Positions 16,271 to 25,620 are shown, numbered from the stretch's first letter. The stretch: DNA of 64,000 nt from Hyphomicrobiales bacterium (GCA_900472395.1 UCHV01000010.1:1-64000), one strand, 5' to 3'. Notes: generated from the sequence alone by a model not told the origin. Numbers and translations are program-made.

Positions 16271-19200
16271 TTATTCCGCCGGAGAGAGGGCGGGAGCTGC
16301 CTCCGAAGTGCGTTGACCTTCGTGCTCATCGTTATGCTGGATGAGCGGCCGGTTACCGGTCACTGCACGGGCCAGCATGTAGAAGACCGGGGTCATGAAG
16401 ATGCCGAAGAAGGTCACGCCGATCATGCCGGAGAACACTGCGACACCCATGGCGGCACGCATTTCCGCACCCGCACCGGTGGAGATGACCAGCGGCACGA
16501 CGCCCATGATGAAGGCCATCGAGGTCATCAGGATCGGGCGCAAACGCAGGCGGCTTGCTTCGACCGCGGCCTGCCATGGAGTTCGTCCTTCAAACTCCAG
16601 TTCGCGGGCGAATTCCACGATCAGGATCGCGTTTTTCGCCGATAGACCCACCAACACCACCAACCCGATCTGGGTGAAGATGTTGTTGTCGCCACCGGTC
16701 AGCCACACGCCGGTCAAGGCGGCCAGCACACCCATCGGAACGATCATGATGATCGCGAGCGGCAGCGTCAGGCTTTCATACTGGGCAGCCAGCACGAGGT
16801 AGACCAGAAGCAAGGCGAGCGGGAAAACGATGATGCTCGAATTGCCGGCGAGGATCTGCTGGTAGGTCAGGTCCGTCCACTCATAGTCCACGCCAGAGGG
16901 CAGGGTCTCAGTGAGGATCTTTTCCATTGCTGCCTGTGCCTGACCGGAAGAGAAGCCCGGTGCCGGTGCGCCATTTATGTCGGCGGCAAGGAAGCCGTTG
17001 TAACGCGTGGTGCGTTCCGGGCCTGCCGTTTCGTCCACCTTCAGAAGCGCCGACAGCGGGATCATCTGGCCCGATTGCGAGCGAACCTTGAGGTTGCCGA
17101 TATCATCTGCCTTGGCGCGGAATTTGGCATCGGCCTGAACGCGGACGCTGTAGGTGCGACCGAATGCGTTGAAGTCGTTGACATAAAGCGAGCCGAGATA
17201 GATCTGCAGCGTTTCGAAAACGTCCCCAACGGATACGCCCAGCTGTTCGGCCTTGGCGCGGTCGAGGTCGGCGTAAAGCTGAGGCACGTTGATCTGGTAG
17301 CTGGAGAAGATTCCTGCCAGTTCAGGTGTCTGGTAAGCCTTGGCGATGACTGCCTTGGTGGCTTCGTCCAGCGTCTGATAGCCGTAACCCGCGCGGTCCT
17401 CGATCTGCAGCTTGAAGCCGCCCGTGGTACCGAGACCGTTGACCGGCGGCGGAGAGAAGATAGCGATGAACGCATCCTTGATGCCGGCATATTGCCCGTT
17501 CAGCGCCATGGCGATGCCATCACCGGAAAGCTCAGGCGTCTTGCGGTTTTCAAAGTCGTCCAGCACGGCGAACACGACGCCGGAGTTGGAACCATTGGTA
17601 AAGCCGTTGATGTTGAGGCCCGGGAAGGCGATGGCATGCTTCACACCGGGCTGCTTGAGCGCGATGTCGCTCATCTGCTTGACCACGTCTTCGGTGCGGT
17701 CAAGCGTGGCACCATCCGGCAGCTGCGCGAAACCGACCAGATACTGCTTGTCCTGGCTCGGCACGAAACCACCGGGCACGGCATTAAACATGCTGTAGGT
17801 GAGGCCGACGAGAGCCACATAGATGACCATGACAAGGCTCTTGCGCGACAGCAATCCACCGACGGTGCGGCCGTAGCCATTCGAGGCCTTGCCGAACACG
17901 CGGTTAAAGCCACGGAAGAACCAGCCGAACAGGAAATCCATGCCACGCGTCAAGCGATCCTTGGGGGCATGATGACCCTTCAGGAGCATGGCGGCCAGTG
18001 CCGGAGACAAGGTGAGCGAATTGATCGCCGAGATGACCGTCGAAATCGCAATCGTCAGCGCGAACTGCCGGTAGAACTGGCCGGACAGGCCGGAAATGAA
18101 GGCGAGCGGCACGAAGACGGCGACCAGAACCAGCGCAATCGCGATGATCGGGCCCGACACTTCCTTCATGGCGCGATAGGTCGCCTCGCGCGGAGCATAA
18201 CCGTTCTCGATGTTTCGCTCGACGTTTTCAACAACCACGATGGCGTCGTCTACGACGATACCGATGGCCAGAACGAGGCCGAACAGCGTCAGCGCGTTCA
18301 CCGAAAAACCGAACATATACATGACACCGAAGGTGCCGAGGACCGAGACCGGAACCGCAAGGAGCGGAATGATCGAGGCACGCCATGTCTGCAGGAAGAT
18401 GATGACGACGAGAACGACCAGCGCCACGGCTTCCAAGAGCGTGTCGATGACCTTTTCGATCGAGGAGCGCACGAACTCGGTCGTGTCGTAGACGATCTCG
18501 TATTTCACGCCTTCCGGCATCGCCTTCTGCAATTCGTCCATGGTGGCGCGAACCGTGTCGGCGATTTCGATGGAGTTGGAGCCCGGTGCCTGAAGAACCG
18601 GAATAGCGACGGCCGGCTGACCGTCGAGCAGCGAGCGCAGCGTATAGTCCGATGCGCCGAGTTCGATACGGGCGACATCCCGCAGGCGGGTGATTTCGCC
18701 GTTCTCTCCGGTCTTGACGATGATGTTGCCGAATTCTTCCGGCGTCTGCAGGCGGCCCTGTGCGTTGACGTTCAGCTGAAGATCGACGCCCGGCAGGCTC
18801 GGCGATGCACCGATAATGCCGGCAGCGGCCTGCACGTTCTGGCCCCTGACGGCGTTGGTGATATCGCTGGCGGCCAGCGAATGTTCGGCGGCCTTCTGTG
18901 GATCGATCCAGATGCGCATCGAATAATCGCCGGAACCGAACACCTGCACCTGGCCGACACCTTCGATACGGGCCAGACGGTCCTTGATGTTGAGCGTCGC
19001 ATAGTTGCGCAGATAGGTCAGGTCATAACGGTCGGTGGCCGACACGAGATTGACCACCATGATGAAGTCCGGTGAGGCCTTGATCGTGGTGATGCCGAGC
19101 GAGCGCACTTCCGTTGGAAGACGTGGCTCTGCCTGCGACACGCGGTTCTGCACCAGCTGCTGTGCCTTGTCCGGGTCGGTGCCCAGCTTGAAGGTCACGG

Positions 19201-19477
19201 TCAGCGTCAGCACGCCATCGGATGTCGCCTGGCTGGACATGTAAAGCATGTCCTCGACGCCGTTGATCTGTTCTTCCAGCGGTGTCGCTACCGTTTCGGC
19301 GATAACCGTCGGATTGGCGCCCGGATAGGTGGCGCGCACCACCACGGATGGCGGTACGACTTCGGGATATTCGGAAATCGGCAGCGCACGCATGCCCAGT
19401 AGGCCGGCCACCACGATCAGCACCGAAAGCACGCCGGCAAACACCGGGCGGTCGATGAAAAATCTGGAAATGTTCAT
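16271..19477 (-). CDS. RND multidrug efflux permease (HAE1 family, AcrB/MexF-like)
   Basis: Inner-membrane proton-driven pump subunit of 1068 residues. The start MNISRFFIDRPVFAGVLS and the two-fold repeat of one helix, large periplasmic loop and cluster of helices are typical of HAE1 permeases. The proton-relay aspartates are in GIVVDDAIVVVENVE (about 406-407) and the relay lysine in GLSAKNAILIVEFAR (about 946). The tail (EHEGQRTSEAAPA) is hydrophilic. It lies 124 bases after the adaptor gene in the same direction. No outer-membrane channel gene is nearby, so the pump must borrow a TolC-type protein. Confidence 0.95.
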   Translation of the reverse strand: MNISRFFIDRPVFAGVLSVLIVVAGLLGMRALPISEYPEVVPPSVVVRATYPGANPTVIAETVATPLEEQINGVEDMLYMSSQATSDGVLTLTVTFKLGTDPDKAQQLVQNRVSQAEPRLPTEVRSLGITTIKASPDFIMVVNLVSATDRYDLTYLRNYATLNIKDRLARIEGVGQVQVFGSGDYSMRIWIDPQKAAEHSLAASDITNAVRGQNVQAAAGIIGASPSLPGVDLQLNVNAQGRLQTPEEFGNIIVKTGENGEITRLRDVARIELGASDYTLRSLLDGQPAVAIPVLQAPGSNSIEIADTVRATMDELQKAMPEGVKYEIVYDTTEFVRSSIEKVIDTLLEAVALVVLVVIIFLQTWRASIIPLLAVPVSVLGTFGVMYMFGFSVNALTLFGLVLAIGIVVDDAIVVVENVERNIENGYAPREATYRAMKEVSGPIIAIALVLVAVFVPLAFISGLSGQFYRQFALTIAISTVISAINSLTLSPALAAMLLKGHHAPKDRLTRGMDFLFGWFFRGFNRVFGKASNGYGRTVGGLLSRKSLVMVIYVALVGLTYSMFNAVPGGFVPSQDKQYLVGFAQLPDGATLDRTEDVVKQMSDIALKQPGVKHAIAFPGLNINGFTNGSNSGVVFAVLDDFENRKTPELSGDGIAMALNGQYAGIKDAFIAIFSPPPVNGLGTTGGFKLQIEDRAGYGYQTLDEATKAVIAKAYQTPELAGIFSSYQINVPQLYADLDRAKAEQLGVSVGDVFETLQIYLGSLYVNDFNAFGRTYSVRVQADAKFRAKADDIGNLKVRSQSGQMIPLSALLKVDETAGPERTTRYNGFLAADINGAPAPGFSSGQAQAAMEKILTETLPSGVDYEWTDLTYQQILAGNSSIIVFPLALLLVYLVLAAQYESLTLPLAIIMIVPMGVLAALTGVWLTGGDNNIFTQIGLVVLVGLSAKNAILIVEFARELEFEGRTPWQAAVEASRLRLRPILMTSMAFIMGVVPLVISTGAGAEMRAAMGVAVFSGMIGVTFFGIFMTPVFYMLARAVTGNRPLIQHNDEHEGQRTSEAAPALSPAE

Positions 19478-19601
19478 GACGAAACCCTCTCTCCAGGGGT
19501 AAAGCGAGGCATAGAGGTCTCCAACCCGCAGTCAGGTGACTGCAGGCGACCAAAGCCCCAAGGGCGGAAAACCGACCGGACTGCCGCCGGTCGGGAAATT
19601 G

Positions 19602-20780
19602 TTATTTCGATGCCAGTTTCGCGTCTTCTTCCGGTGCCACCACGGCGCCGGGGCGGATGCGCTGCAAGCCGCTTACAACGATCCGGTCACCCGACTTCAA
19701 TCCGTCTTCGACGATACGCATGCCATCGACGGCCGAGCCGAGCTGGACAGGGCGATAGGCAACGGTGTTGCCCTGATCGACCACGAAGACAAACTTCTTG
19801 TCCTGATCGGTGCCGACAGCCTTCTCGCTGATCAGCAAGTGATCTTCGGCCTTGGGCTGGCCCATGCGGACCCGCACGAACTGGCCGGCGATCAGACGTC
19901 CGTCAGTGTTGCCGAACTCGGCGCGAACGCGGATCGTGCCGCTGGCGGCATTCACCTGGTTGTCGATCAATTGCAGCTTGCCACGGATCGGTTCGGCATT
20001 GGCGGCCAGTGTCGTCACCTCTACCGGCACCTTGTCGAGGGCCGGGATACCGTTTTCGACCGGCACTTCGGACAGGATACGGGCAACCAGTTCTTCGCTG
20101 GCGTCAAAGCTTGCATAGATCGGATTAATCGACACGATAGTCGTCAGCGGCGTGGAGGCAGAACCCTGGGCCACCAGATTGCCGACTGTCACCTCGATGC
20201 GGCCGGCGCGGCCGGAAATCGGGGCACGGATTTCCGTATAATCCAGATTGAGCTGCGCCACCTTGAGCGCCGCCTTGGCGGACTGAAGACTTGCGGAGGC
20301 ATCTTGCTGGGTGCTCTGGCGCTGCGCGAAATCACTCTGCGAAATGGTGTTTTTCGCAGATAGCGTCTTGCCGCGCTCAAGTTCGGTATTGGCCAGTTCC
20401 AGCTTGGCTTCGGCAGAGGCAACCAGGCCCTGCGCTTCGGCAACGGCCGCCTGATAGGGTGCAGGGTCGATGCTGAACAGCAGGTCGCCTTCCCTTACCA
20501 GACCACCTTCACGGAAATGCACGGACTGAATGGCGCCGGCAACACGCGGACGCAACTGCACACGGTCAACGGCTTCCAAACGACCGGAAAATTCCTGCCA
20601 AGTGGTGACGCTGCGCGGCTCTACGGAAGCGACCTTGACCGGCACGGCGGGCGCGGCGGCGGTCGCCGGGGCAGCAACTGCGCCCTTCGGCGCGTCGAGA
20701 TAAAAGGCGCCGCCTGCGATGAGCGCAGCAACGCTCAGTCCGGAACCCCACAGGGCCCAGTTCTTGATCTTCGATGTCAT
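19602..20780 (-). CDS. RND efflux periplasmic adaptor (membrane fusion protein, MexE-like)
   Basis: A 392-residue periplasmic adaptor linking the RND permease to an outer-membrane channel. An N-terminal membrane segment (about 8-27) anchors it. The lipoyl halves are split around a coiled-coil hairpin: VQLRPRVAGAIQSVHFREGGLVREGDLLFSID and LDYTEIRAPISGRAGRIEVTVGNLV flank about 70 helical residues. Beta-barrel and membrane-proximal domains follow. It is the first gene of the operon with the permease. No repressor gene directly adjoins; the nearest regulator is the LysR gene beyond the pseudo-hydrolase. Confidence 0.95.
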   Translation of the reverse strand: MTSKIKNWALWGSGLSVAALIAGGAFYLDAPKGAVAAPATAAAPAVPVKVASVEPRSVTTWQEFSGRLEAVDRVQLRPRVAGAIQSVHFREGGLVREGDLLFSIDPAPYQAAVAEAQGLVASAEAKLELANTELERGKTLSAKNTISQSDFAQRQSTQQDASASLQSAKAALKVAQLNLDYTEIRAPISGRAGRIEVTVGNLVAQGSASTPLTTIVSINPIYASFDASEELVARILSEVPVENGIPALDKVPVEVTTLAANAEPIRGKLQLIDNQVNAASGTIRVRAEFGNTDGRLIAGQFVRVRMGQPKAEDHLLISEKAVGTDQDKKFVFVVDQGNTVAYRPVQLGSAVDGMRIVEDGLKSGDRIVVSGLQRIRPGAVVAPEEDAKLASK

Positions 20781-20951
20781 TTTTCTCTCCTGGCGGGCGT
20801 CTTGCCGCCTGATCGTTCAACTCAAATTCGCGCTGAGGCCGTGATCAGGACAAAGAACCAGTGTCGGCGGCACTGCGTGCCTCCGTGGATTCCGTGTCCT
20901 TGATGCCGGGATTGGCCTGATGGGGAGATCAGGACCTCAGCCTAAATAATC

Positions 20952-20998
20952 AAAATTCCGCATAGTTCATGACGGGTCTCCTTCGACCTTGGAATTTT
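20952..20998. promoter_or_regulatory. Spaced inverted repeat upstream of the RND operon
   Basis: AAAATTCC (20952-20959) and GGAATTTT (20991-20998) are exact inverted repeats 31 bases apart in the 251-base gap before the adaptor gene. They could be half-sites of an operator or a stem after the hydrolase gene. The remainder of the gap shows nothing else I can support. Confidence 0.3.
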
Positions 20999-21031
20999 CA
21001 TGCCTTTATGGATTGGGTGCCGAACCTGCTG

Positions 21032-21820
21032 TCAGTGCAGCGTTTCGACAAACCCGGTAAACTCTGAGCACAGGGACGGAAGCCATTTGCCGGTTCCTTC
21101 CTTGTAGACACTTGTCCAGCCGCAATCGGCCGAAAAGATACGCTGGCGTACGGTCACGCCGCTTGCCTTGAGGCGATCCGAATAACCGATCACCTCGTCG
21201 CGCAGCGGATCGTCTTCCGAAGTGACGATCAACGCCGGCGCCAGATTGTTCAGACGCGAACACAGGCAGGGTGCAGCGTAAGGGTGCTGGAAGAAGGAAC
21301 CGATATAATGGCTCCATCCATCCGACCATTTTTCGCGCATTCCAACCTTGTCGGCCTCACGAAACGATGCCGACGTCATTTTCGGATCGATCATCGGCGA
21401 GAAAAGCATCTGGCCTTTCAATTCGCCGGGCAAAAGATCCCGTGCCTTCAGCGCCACGCCGGCCGCCACATTGCCACCGGCCTCGTCGCCTGCCACGAAA
21501 AGCGGCGACTTGGCGCTGCCGAACTGCTTGCGCTTGCCCGAAAGGCAGGCCAGCGCCTGAAAGGCACAGTCCATCGCCTGCGGAAACATGTTCTGCGAGG
21601 CGATCGCATAATCCGCTTCCAGCACCACGGCTCCGGTTTCCGCCAGTGCCTTGGCAATCGGCCGCTCCGTTTCGCCGCGGTCGCGGTCCACAAAGGCCCG
21701 ACCACGCAAATAAAGTACGATCGGCGGAACCTTGCTGGTTATCGAGCCGTCATAAAGGCGCATGGGAACAGGCGGCTGAGCCGCACTGTCGAAAGCGATG
21801 TTGTCCCATTGCGTCGTCAT
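21032..21820 (-). CDS. Alpha/beta-hydrolase fold protein lacking the catalytic Ser and His (probable pseudo-enzyme)
   Basis: A 262-residue protein of the hormone-sensitive-lipase-like fold. The fold is recognisable (PPIVLYLRGRAF, SPLFVAGDEAGGNVAA, ALIVTSEDDPLRDE), but key residues are lost. The nucleophile elbow, normally GDSAGG, reads GDEAGG with E113 for Ser. The oxyanion HGGGF is LRGRAF (38-43). The catalytic His position near 231-237 reads SADCGWT, and the only histidines are H171, H179 and H262. The acid D204 remains. It is therefore probably non-hydrolytic, perhaps a ligand-binding protein. It lies between the RND operon (same direction) and a divergent LysR gene. Confidence 0.8.
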   Translation of the reverse strand: MTTQWDNIAFDSAAQPPVPMRLYDGSITSKVPPIVLYLRGRAFVDRDRGETERPIAKALAETGAVVLEADYAIASQNMFPQAMDCAFQALACLSGKRKQFGSAKSPLFVAGDEAGGNVAAGVALKARDLLPGELKGQMLFSPMIDPKMTSASFREADKVGMREKWSDGWSHYIGSFFQHPYAAPCLCSRLNNLAPALIVTSEDDPLRDEVIGYSDRLKASGVTVRQRIFSADCGWTSVYKEGTGKWLPSLCSEFTGFVETLH

Positions 21821-21972
21821 GATTGCCTCGAACGGCGTTCGCGTATTCAGGTTGACTTGCCGAAATCTCTGGGTCTGATATTATTATTCCATACAAACGG
21901 CACAAGCATGCCTTTCGCGGCAACACTATTCCGAATTCATGGATAATGGTGCAGCGCATTTGGAGAACGGTG

Positions 21973-22908
21973 ATGGATCAGCTGTCGGCAATGCGCGTTT
22001 TCGTCAGGGTCGTCGAAACCGGGAATTTCACACGCGCGGCAACTGCGCTCGATATGCCGAAAACGACGGTGACCAACATGGTCCAGTCGCTTGAGGCGCA
22101 TTTGCGCACCACGCTTCTCAATCGTACCACCCGGCGCGTGATGGTGACGACCGATGGCGCCCTTTATTACGAGCGCGCGATCCAGATTCTGTCGGAAATT
22201 GACGAACTCGATGGTTCCATGTCGAATTCGCAGGCACAACCCTCCGGTCGCCTGCGGGTGGAAATGGCCGGCGCTTTTGCCGATCTGGTGGTCATCCCGA
22301 ACCTTTGCGATTTTTACAAACGTTATCCGCAGATCCAGTTGGATATCGGGGTGGGCGACCGCCTTGTCGATTACATCGCCGAAAACGTGGATTGCGCGCT
22401 TCGCGGCGGAACACCGACCGACCAGTCGCTGATTGCCCGCAAGGTGGGCGAACTCAGGCTTCGCACCTTTGCCGCGCCATTCTATCTCGAAAATTTCGGC
22501 GAGCCCACGAACCCGCGCGAGCTGGAAGACAAACATTTTTCCGTTGGTTATCTCAATGCGACACTCGGCCGTGTGCTGAGCATGGAATTCTGCCGTGGAG
22601 ACGAAGTGGTGGAGATCAATCCGCGCTACATCGTGTCGGTCAATGACGCGCGTTCCTACCTCAATGCGATGATTTCGGGCATCGGCATCGGCCAGTCTCT
22701 GGGCTTCATGGTGAATGATGCCGTCGAGCGTGGTGAACTGGTGGAAATCATGACCGATTGGGATTGCGAGACTCTGCCGCTTTACATTGTCTATCCGCAG
22801 ACCCGGCATCTGAGCAACAAGGTGCGGGTGTTCGTTGACTGGTTGGCAAAGCTGGTTCAGGGGCTGAAGGATGGCGATCAGGCCATGACGCTGCGCAAGG
22901 CGGGCTAG
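21973..22908 (+). CDS. LysR family transcriptional regulator
   Basis: A 311-residue LysR-type regulator. The N-terminal winged helix starts MDQLSAMRVFVRVVETGNFTRAA and contains MPKTTVTNMVQSLE as the recognition region. The C-terminal substrate-binding domain has the usual LRVEMAGAFADLVVIP opening and the ISGIGIGQSLGFMVND block. ATG 21973 follows GGAGAACGG; an upstream ATG at 21946 has no ribosome site. It is divergent from the pseudo-hydrolase gene, its most likely target. The effector is unknown. Confidence 0.92.
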   Translation: MDQLSAMRVFVRVVETGNFTRAATALDMPKTTVTNMVQSLEAHLRTTLLNRTTRRVMVTTDGALYYERAIQILSEIDELDGSMSNSQAQPSGRLRVEMAGAFADLVVIPNLCDFYKRYPQIQLDIGVGDRLVDYIAENVDCALRGGTPTDQSLIARKVGELRLRTFAAPFYLENFGEPTNPRELEDKHFSVGYLNATLGRVLSMEFCRGDEVVEINPRYIVSVNDARSYLNAMISGIGIGQSLGFMVNDAVERGELVEIMTDWDCETLPLYIVYPQTRHLSNKVRVFVDWLAKLVQGLKDGDQAMTLRKAG

Positions 22909-22916
22909 GCATATTC

Positions 22917-22957
22917 TGCGGCGCCAACTGTGCCGTCGGGCAACAGGTGGCGCCGCA
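22917..22957. terminator. Hairpin between convergent LysR and CycA genes
   Basis: TGCGGCGCCA (22917-22926) and TGGCGCCGCA (22948-22957) pair exactly, with further partial pairing inside around a GTCG loop. It lies between two convergent genes and has no T tract, so it may act as a weak bidirectional terminator or an RNA 3'-end protector. Confidence 0.5.
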
Positions 22958-22963
22958 ACCGGT

Positions 22964-24361
22964 TTACCGGCGCTTCAGGATTTTGGTTGCGAGATAGGCA
23001 ACCGCCAGCAGGACGAACCACACGGGCGTGACCATCAGTGCCTTTGCAGTGTCGGTTTCCTGACCCAGTGCCCACAGAACGAAAGCGAAAAACGCGAACA
23101 CCATGACGACGGCGGCATTGCCGCCCGGCATCTTGAAGGACGATGTTTCGTGCAGGTCGGGGCGCCGGCGGCGATACTGGACGTAAGATGCCAGAATGAT
23201 CGACCAGATGAAGATGAACAGCAGAGCCGAAATCGTCGTGACGATGGTGAAGGCCTCAAGAAGGCTCTGGCCGGCATAAAGCATCACGACGCCGGACAGC
23301 AGGAAGATGCAGGAGAAGAACAGCGCGTTGGCCGGCACCTTACGCTTGTTGAGATGGCCGAGAGCTTTGGGAGCCAGACCATCGGTCGCAAGGCCGAAGA
23401 TCATGCGCGACGTGGAATATATGCCGGAATTGGCGCTTGAGGTCGCCGAGGTCAGCACCACGAAATTGACGACGTGGGCTGCAATGCCGAGGCCGGCCAG
23501 CGAGAACATCGCCACGAACGGGCTGCTGTTGGGATCGACCTGGTTCCACGGAATGACCGAGATGATGACAAACAGCGCACCGAGATAAAACAGCACCACG
23601 CGAACAGGGATCGAGTTGATCGCCTTCGGCAGGCTGGTTTCCGGGTCCTTGGCTTCGGCGGCTGCGGTGCCGACCAGTTCGATACCCACGAAGGCAAATA
23701 TGGCGATCTGGAAGCCGGCCACGAAACCCGTGAAACCGTTCGGGAAGAAGCCGCCATGCGCCCAGATGTTGCTGACGGCCGCAGTAGAGCCGTTCGGCAG
23801 CGTGAAGCCCGAAATCAGCATCGCAACGCCCGCAACGATCAGCACGCAGATGGCGACGATCTTGATCAGCGCGAACCAGAATTCGATCTCACCGAAATTG
23901 CGCACTGTCGGCAGGTTGAGGCACAGAAGCGTCAGGATCAGGCCGATTGCCGGAATCCAGAGCGCGAGTTCGGGAAACCAGAAGGAGATGTAACCCGAGA
24001 CCGCGACGACGTCCGCGACGCCGGTCACGATCCAGCAAAGCCAATAGGTCCAGCCGGTGAAAAACTGCGCCCAGGGGCCGAGGTAATGGCCGGCGAAATC
24101 CGCGAACGAGCGGTATTCGAGGTTGGAAAGCAGAAGTTCGCCGAGTGCACGCATCACGAAAAACAGCATGAAGCCGATGATCGCATAAACCAGCAGGATC
24201 GAAGGTCCGGCGAGCGAGATCGTTTTTCCCGATCCCATAAACAGGCCGGTGCCAATTGCGCCGCCGATGGCGAGCAGTTGCAGGTGACGATTGGAAAGAT
24301 TGCGTGCCAGGTGGCCTTCGTCGGCGGAAGTCGCCGCCGGTTTATTCGTATCAACAGTCAT
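22964..24361 (-). CDS. cycA: D-serine/D-alanine/glycine permease (CycA type)
   Basis: A 465-residue inner-membrane amino acid permease of the APC superfamily (AAT family) with 12 predicted helices. Near-identity to E. coli CycA blocks is seen in [61 protein letters not shown] and SANSGIYSTSRMIFGLA, so proton-coupled uptake of glycine, D-alanine and D-serine is expected. Its start ATG lies 206 bases from the divergent ArsR-type gene. It has no catabolic partner next to it. Confidence 0.88.
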   Translation of the reverse strand: MTVDTNKPAATSADEGHLARNLSNRHLQLLAIGGAIGTGLFMGSGKTISLAGPSILLVYAIIGFMLFFVMRALGELLLSNLEYRSFADFAGHYLGPWAQFFTGWTYWLCWIVTGVADVVAVSGYISFWFPELALWIPAIGLILTLLCLNLPTVRNFGEIEFWFALIKIVAICVLIVAGVAMLISGFTLPNGSTAAVSNIWAHGGFFPNGFTGFVAGFQIAIFAFVGIELVGTAAAEAKDPETSLPKAINSIPVRVVLFYLGALFVIISVIPWNQVDPNSSPFVAMFSLAGLGIAAHVVNFVVLTSATSSANSGIYSTSRMIFGLATDGLAPKALGHLNKRKVPANALFFSCIFLLSGVVMLYAGQSLLEAFTIVTTISALLFIFIWSIILASYVQYRRRRPDLHETSSFKMPGGNAAVVMVFAFFAFVLWALGQETDTAKALMVTPVWFVLLAVAYLATKILKRR

Positions 24362-24515
24362 CGGGAATTGGACTCGCTGCTTGTCTGAACTTTATGCGAG
24401 ACCGTTCATAGAGAATTTGGCGGTTAGTCAACATGTGACGTTGAAGAAGATCGCGACAAACGGATGCCGGTGGAATAGCAAAAGGACTTTTAGAAAGACG
24501 AGATTTCATATATGG

Positions 24516-24534
24516 ATCGATAAATCCGATATAG
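24516..24534 (+). promoter_or_regulatory. Possible autoregulatory site of the ArsR-type regulator
   Basis: ATCGATAAATCCGATATAG, 34 bases before the preferred start codon, resembles the right arm of the palindrome before the arabinofuranosidase gene (ATCGAT-TTTT-CGATAGAG), though the inner spacing differs by one base. If the regulator controls both genes, this could be its own operator. Confidence 0.3.
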
Positions 24535-24567
24535 ATGACCGATATCTTGTTCTGTCAGGTCTTGCCG

Positions 24568-25497
24568 ATGAACCGAAATTTTCTCGTTATCGATCCGGAA
24601 AAGGACTTGGCGGCGATCAAGGGCGTTTCTTCGCTCGCTCGTATCAAGCTCTTGAAAGAACTGGCGAAAAGACCGGGTATCAATATCAACGATCTTGCCC
24701 AGATTTCCGGTTTTCCGCAGTCCTCGGTCTCCACGCATCTTCAGGTTCTGGAAAAAGCCGGGCTGGTCCGAACCGAGTTGCAAAAGGCTCGCAAAGGTAA
24801 TCAGAAGATCTGTTTCGCCGTTTACGATGAACTTATCGTCAGCTTTCATTCCAACGAAAAAGCGCTGTCGTCCAACGTCATCGAAGTTTCCATGCCGCTT
24901 GGGCTCTATACCAACAACGCGGTAACGGGCCCCTGTGGCATCTGTTCCACGGAGGGCATTATCGGCCTTCTCGATGTGCCGGAAACCTTCATGGATCCGG
25001 AGCGGATGAAGACCAGCCTCCTGTGGTTCACCAGCGGTTTCGTGGAGTACCAGTTTCCCAACAATGCCAAACTTCGCGGCGATACCATTGATACGATTGA
25101 GGTTTCCATGGAGGTCAGTTCGGAAGTGCCTGGCACGCTGGCAAACTGGCCATCGGATATCGTGGTATCGATCAACGGCAAGGAACTCGGCATCTGGACG
25201 TCGCCTGGCGATTTCGGCGATCGCCGCGGCGCCTATACTCCAGCCTGGTGGAAGCTCAAGGGATCGCAATACGGGCCGTTGAAAACATGGTCTGTCGGAC
25301 CGAACGGCACATTCGTGGACGGTCACCGGATATCCGATGTAACGGCTACGGATCTCGATCTGGACGGCCATCGCTCCGTGCGTTTGCGTGTCGAGGTGAA
25401 GGCCGATGGAAAACATCCGGGAGGCATCAACATCTTTGGCCGCGGTTTCGGCAATTATGATCAGGACATCATTCTTCGTTTGATGACAAAGAGTTAG
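24568..25497 (+). CDS. ArsR-type HTH regulator with large C-terminal sensor-like domain
   Basis: A 309-residue protein. Residues about 10-95 form an ArsR/SmtB winged helix: SLARIKLLKELAKRPGININDLAQISGF, recognition helix PQSSVSTHLQVLEKAG and wing RKGNQKICF. Metal ligands of classical ArsR proteins are not evident. About 190 residues follow, rich in beta-strand patterns and aromatics (LLWFTSGFVEYQFP, PAWWKLKGSQYGPLKTW, GGINIFGRGFGNY), resembling a carbohydrate-binding jelly roll; this is inference. Its place before the GH51 gene and sugar importer suggests it senses arabinose or arabino-oligosaccharides. ATG 24568 has AGGT upstream; ATG 24535 is an alternative. Confidence 0.75.
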   Translation: MNRNFLVIDPEKDLAAIKGVSSLARIKLLKELAKRPGININDLAQISGFPQSSVSTHLQVLEKAGLVRTELQKARKGNQKICFAVYDELIVSFHSNEKALSSNVIEVSMPLGLYTNNAVTGPCGICSTEGIIGLLDVPETFMDPERMKTSLLWFTSGFVEYQFPNNAKLRGDTIDTIEVSMEVSSEVPGTLANWPSDIVVSINGKELGIWTSPGDFGDRRGAYTPAWWKLKGSQYGPLKTWSVGPNGTFVDGHRISDVTATDLDLDGHRSVRLRVEVKADGKHPGGINIFGRGFGNYDQDIILRLMTKS

Positions 25498-25579
25498 GTT
25501 GTTTTCAGGGCGCGATTTCGCCTCTGATTTGTGCAGTGCAGCGCATTCTCCCCATTGACGCTTGGTTCAGATTGGGAAA

Positions 25580-25620
25580 CTCTATCAAAAAATACGATGT
25601 ATATCGATTTTTCGATAGAG
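25580..25620. promoter_or_regulatory. 41-bp imperfect palindrome before the arabinofuranosidase operon
   Basis: The arms CTCTATCAAAAAATACGAT (25580-25598) and ATCGATTTTTCGATAGAG (25603-25620) are inverted copies with one inserted base and one mismatch. The palindrome ends 5 bases before the GGAGGAG ribosome site, so a protein bound here would block transcription of the whole sugar operon. The adjacent ArsR-type regulator is the natural candidate. Confidence 0.55.

Noticed and set aside
17075..19075. A 666-codon frame antisense to the RND permease
   Set aside because: Composition is dominated by Asp, Arg, His and Glu without any domain, and the opposite strand encodes an unmistakable RND protein.
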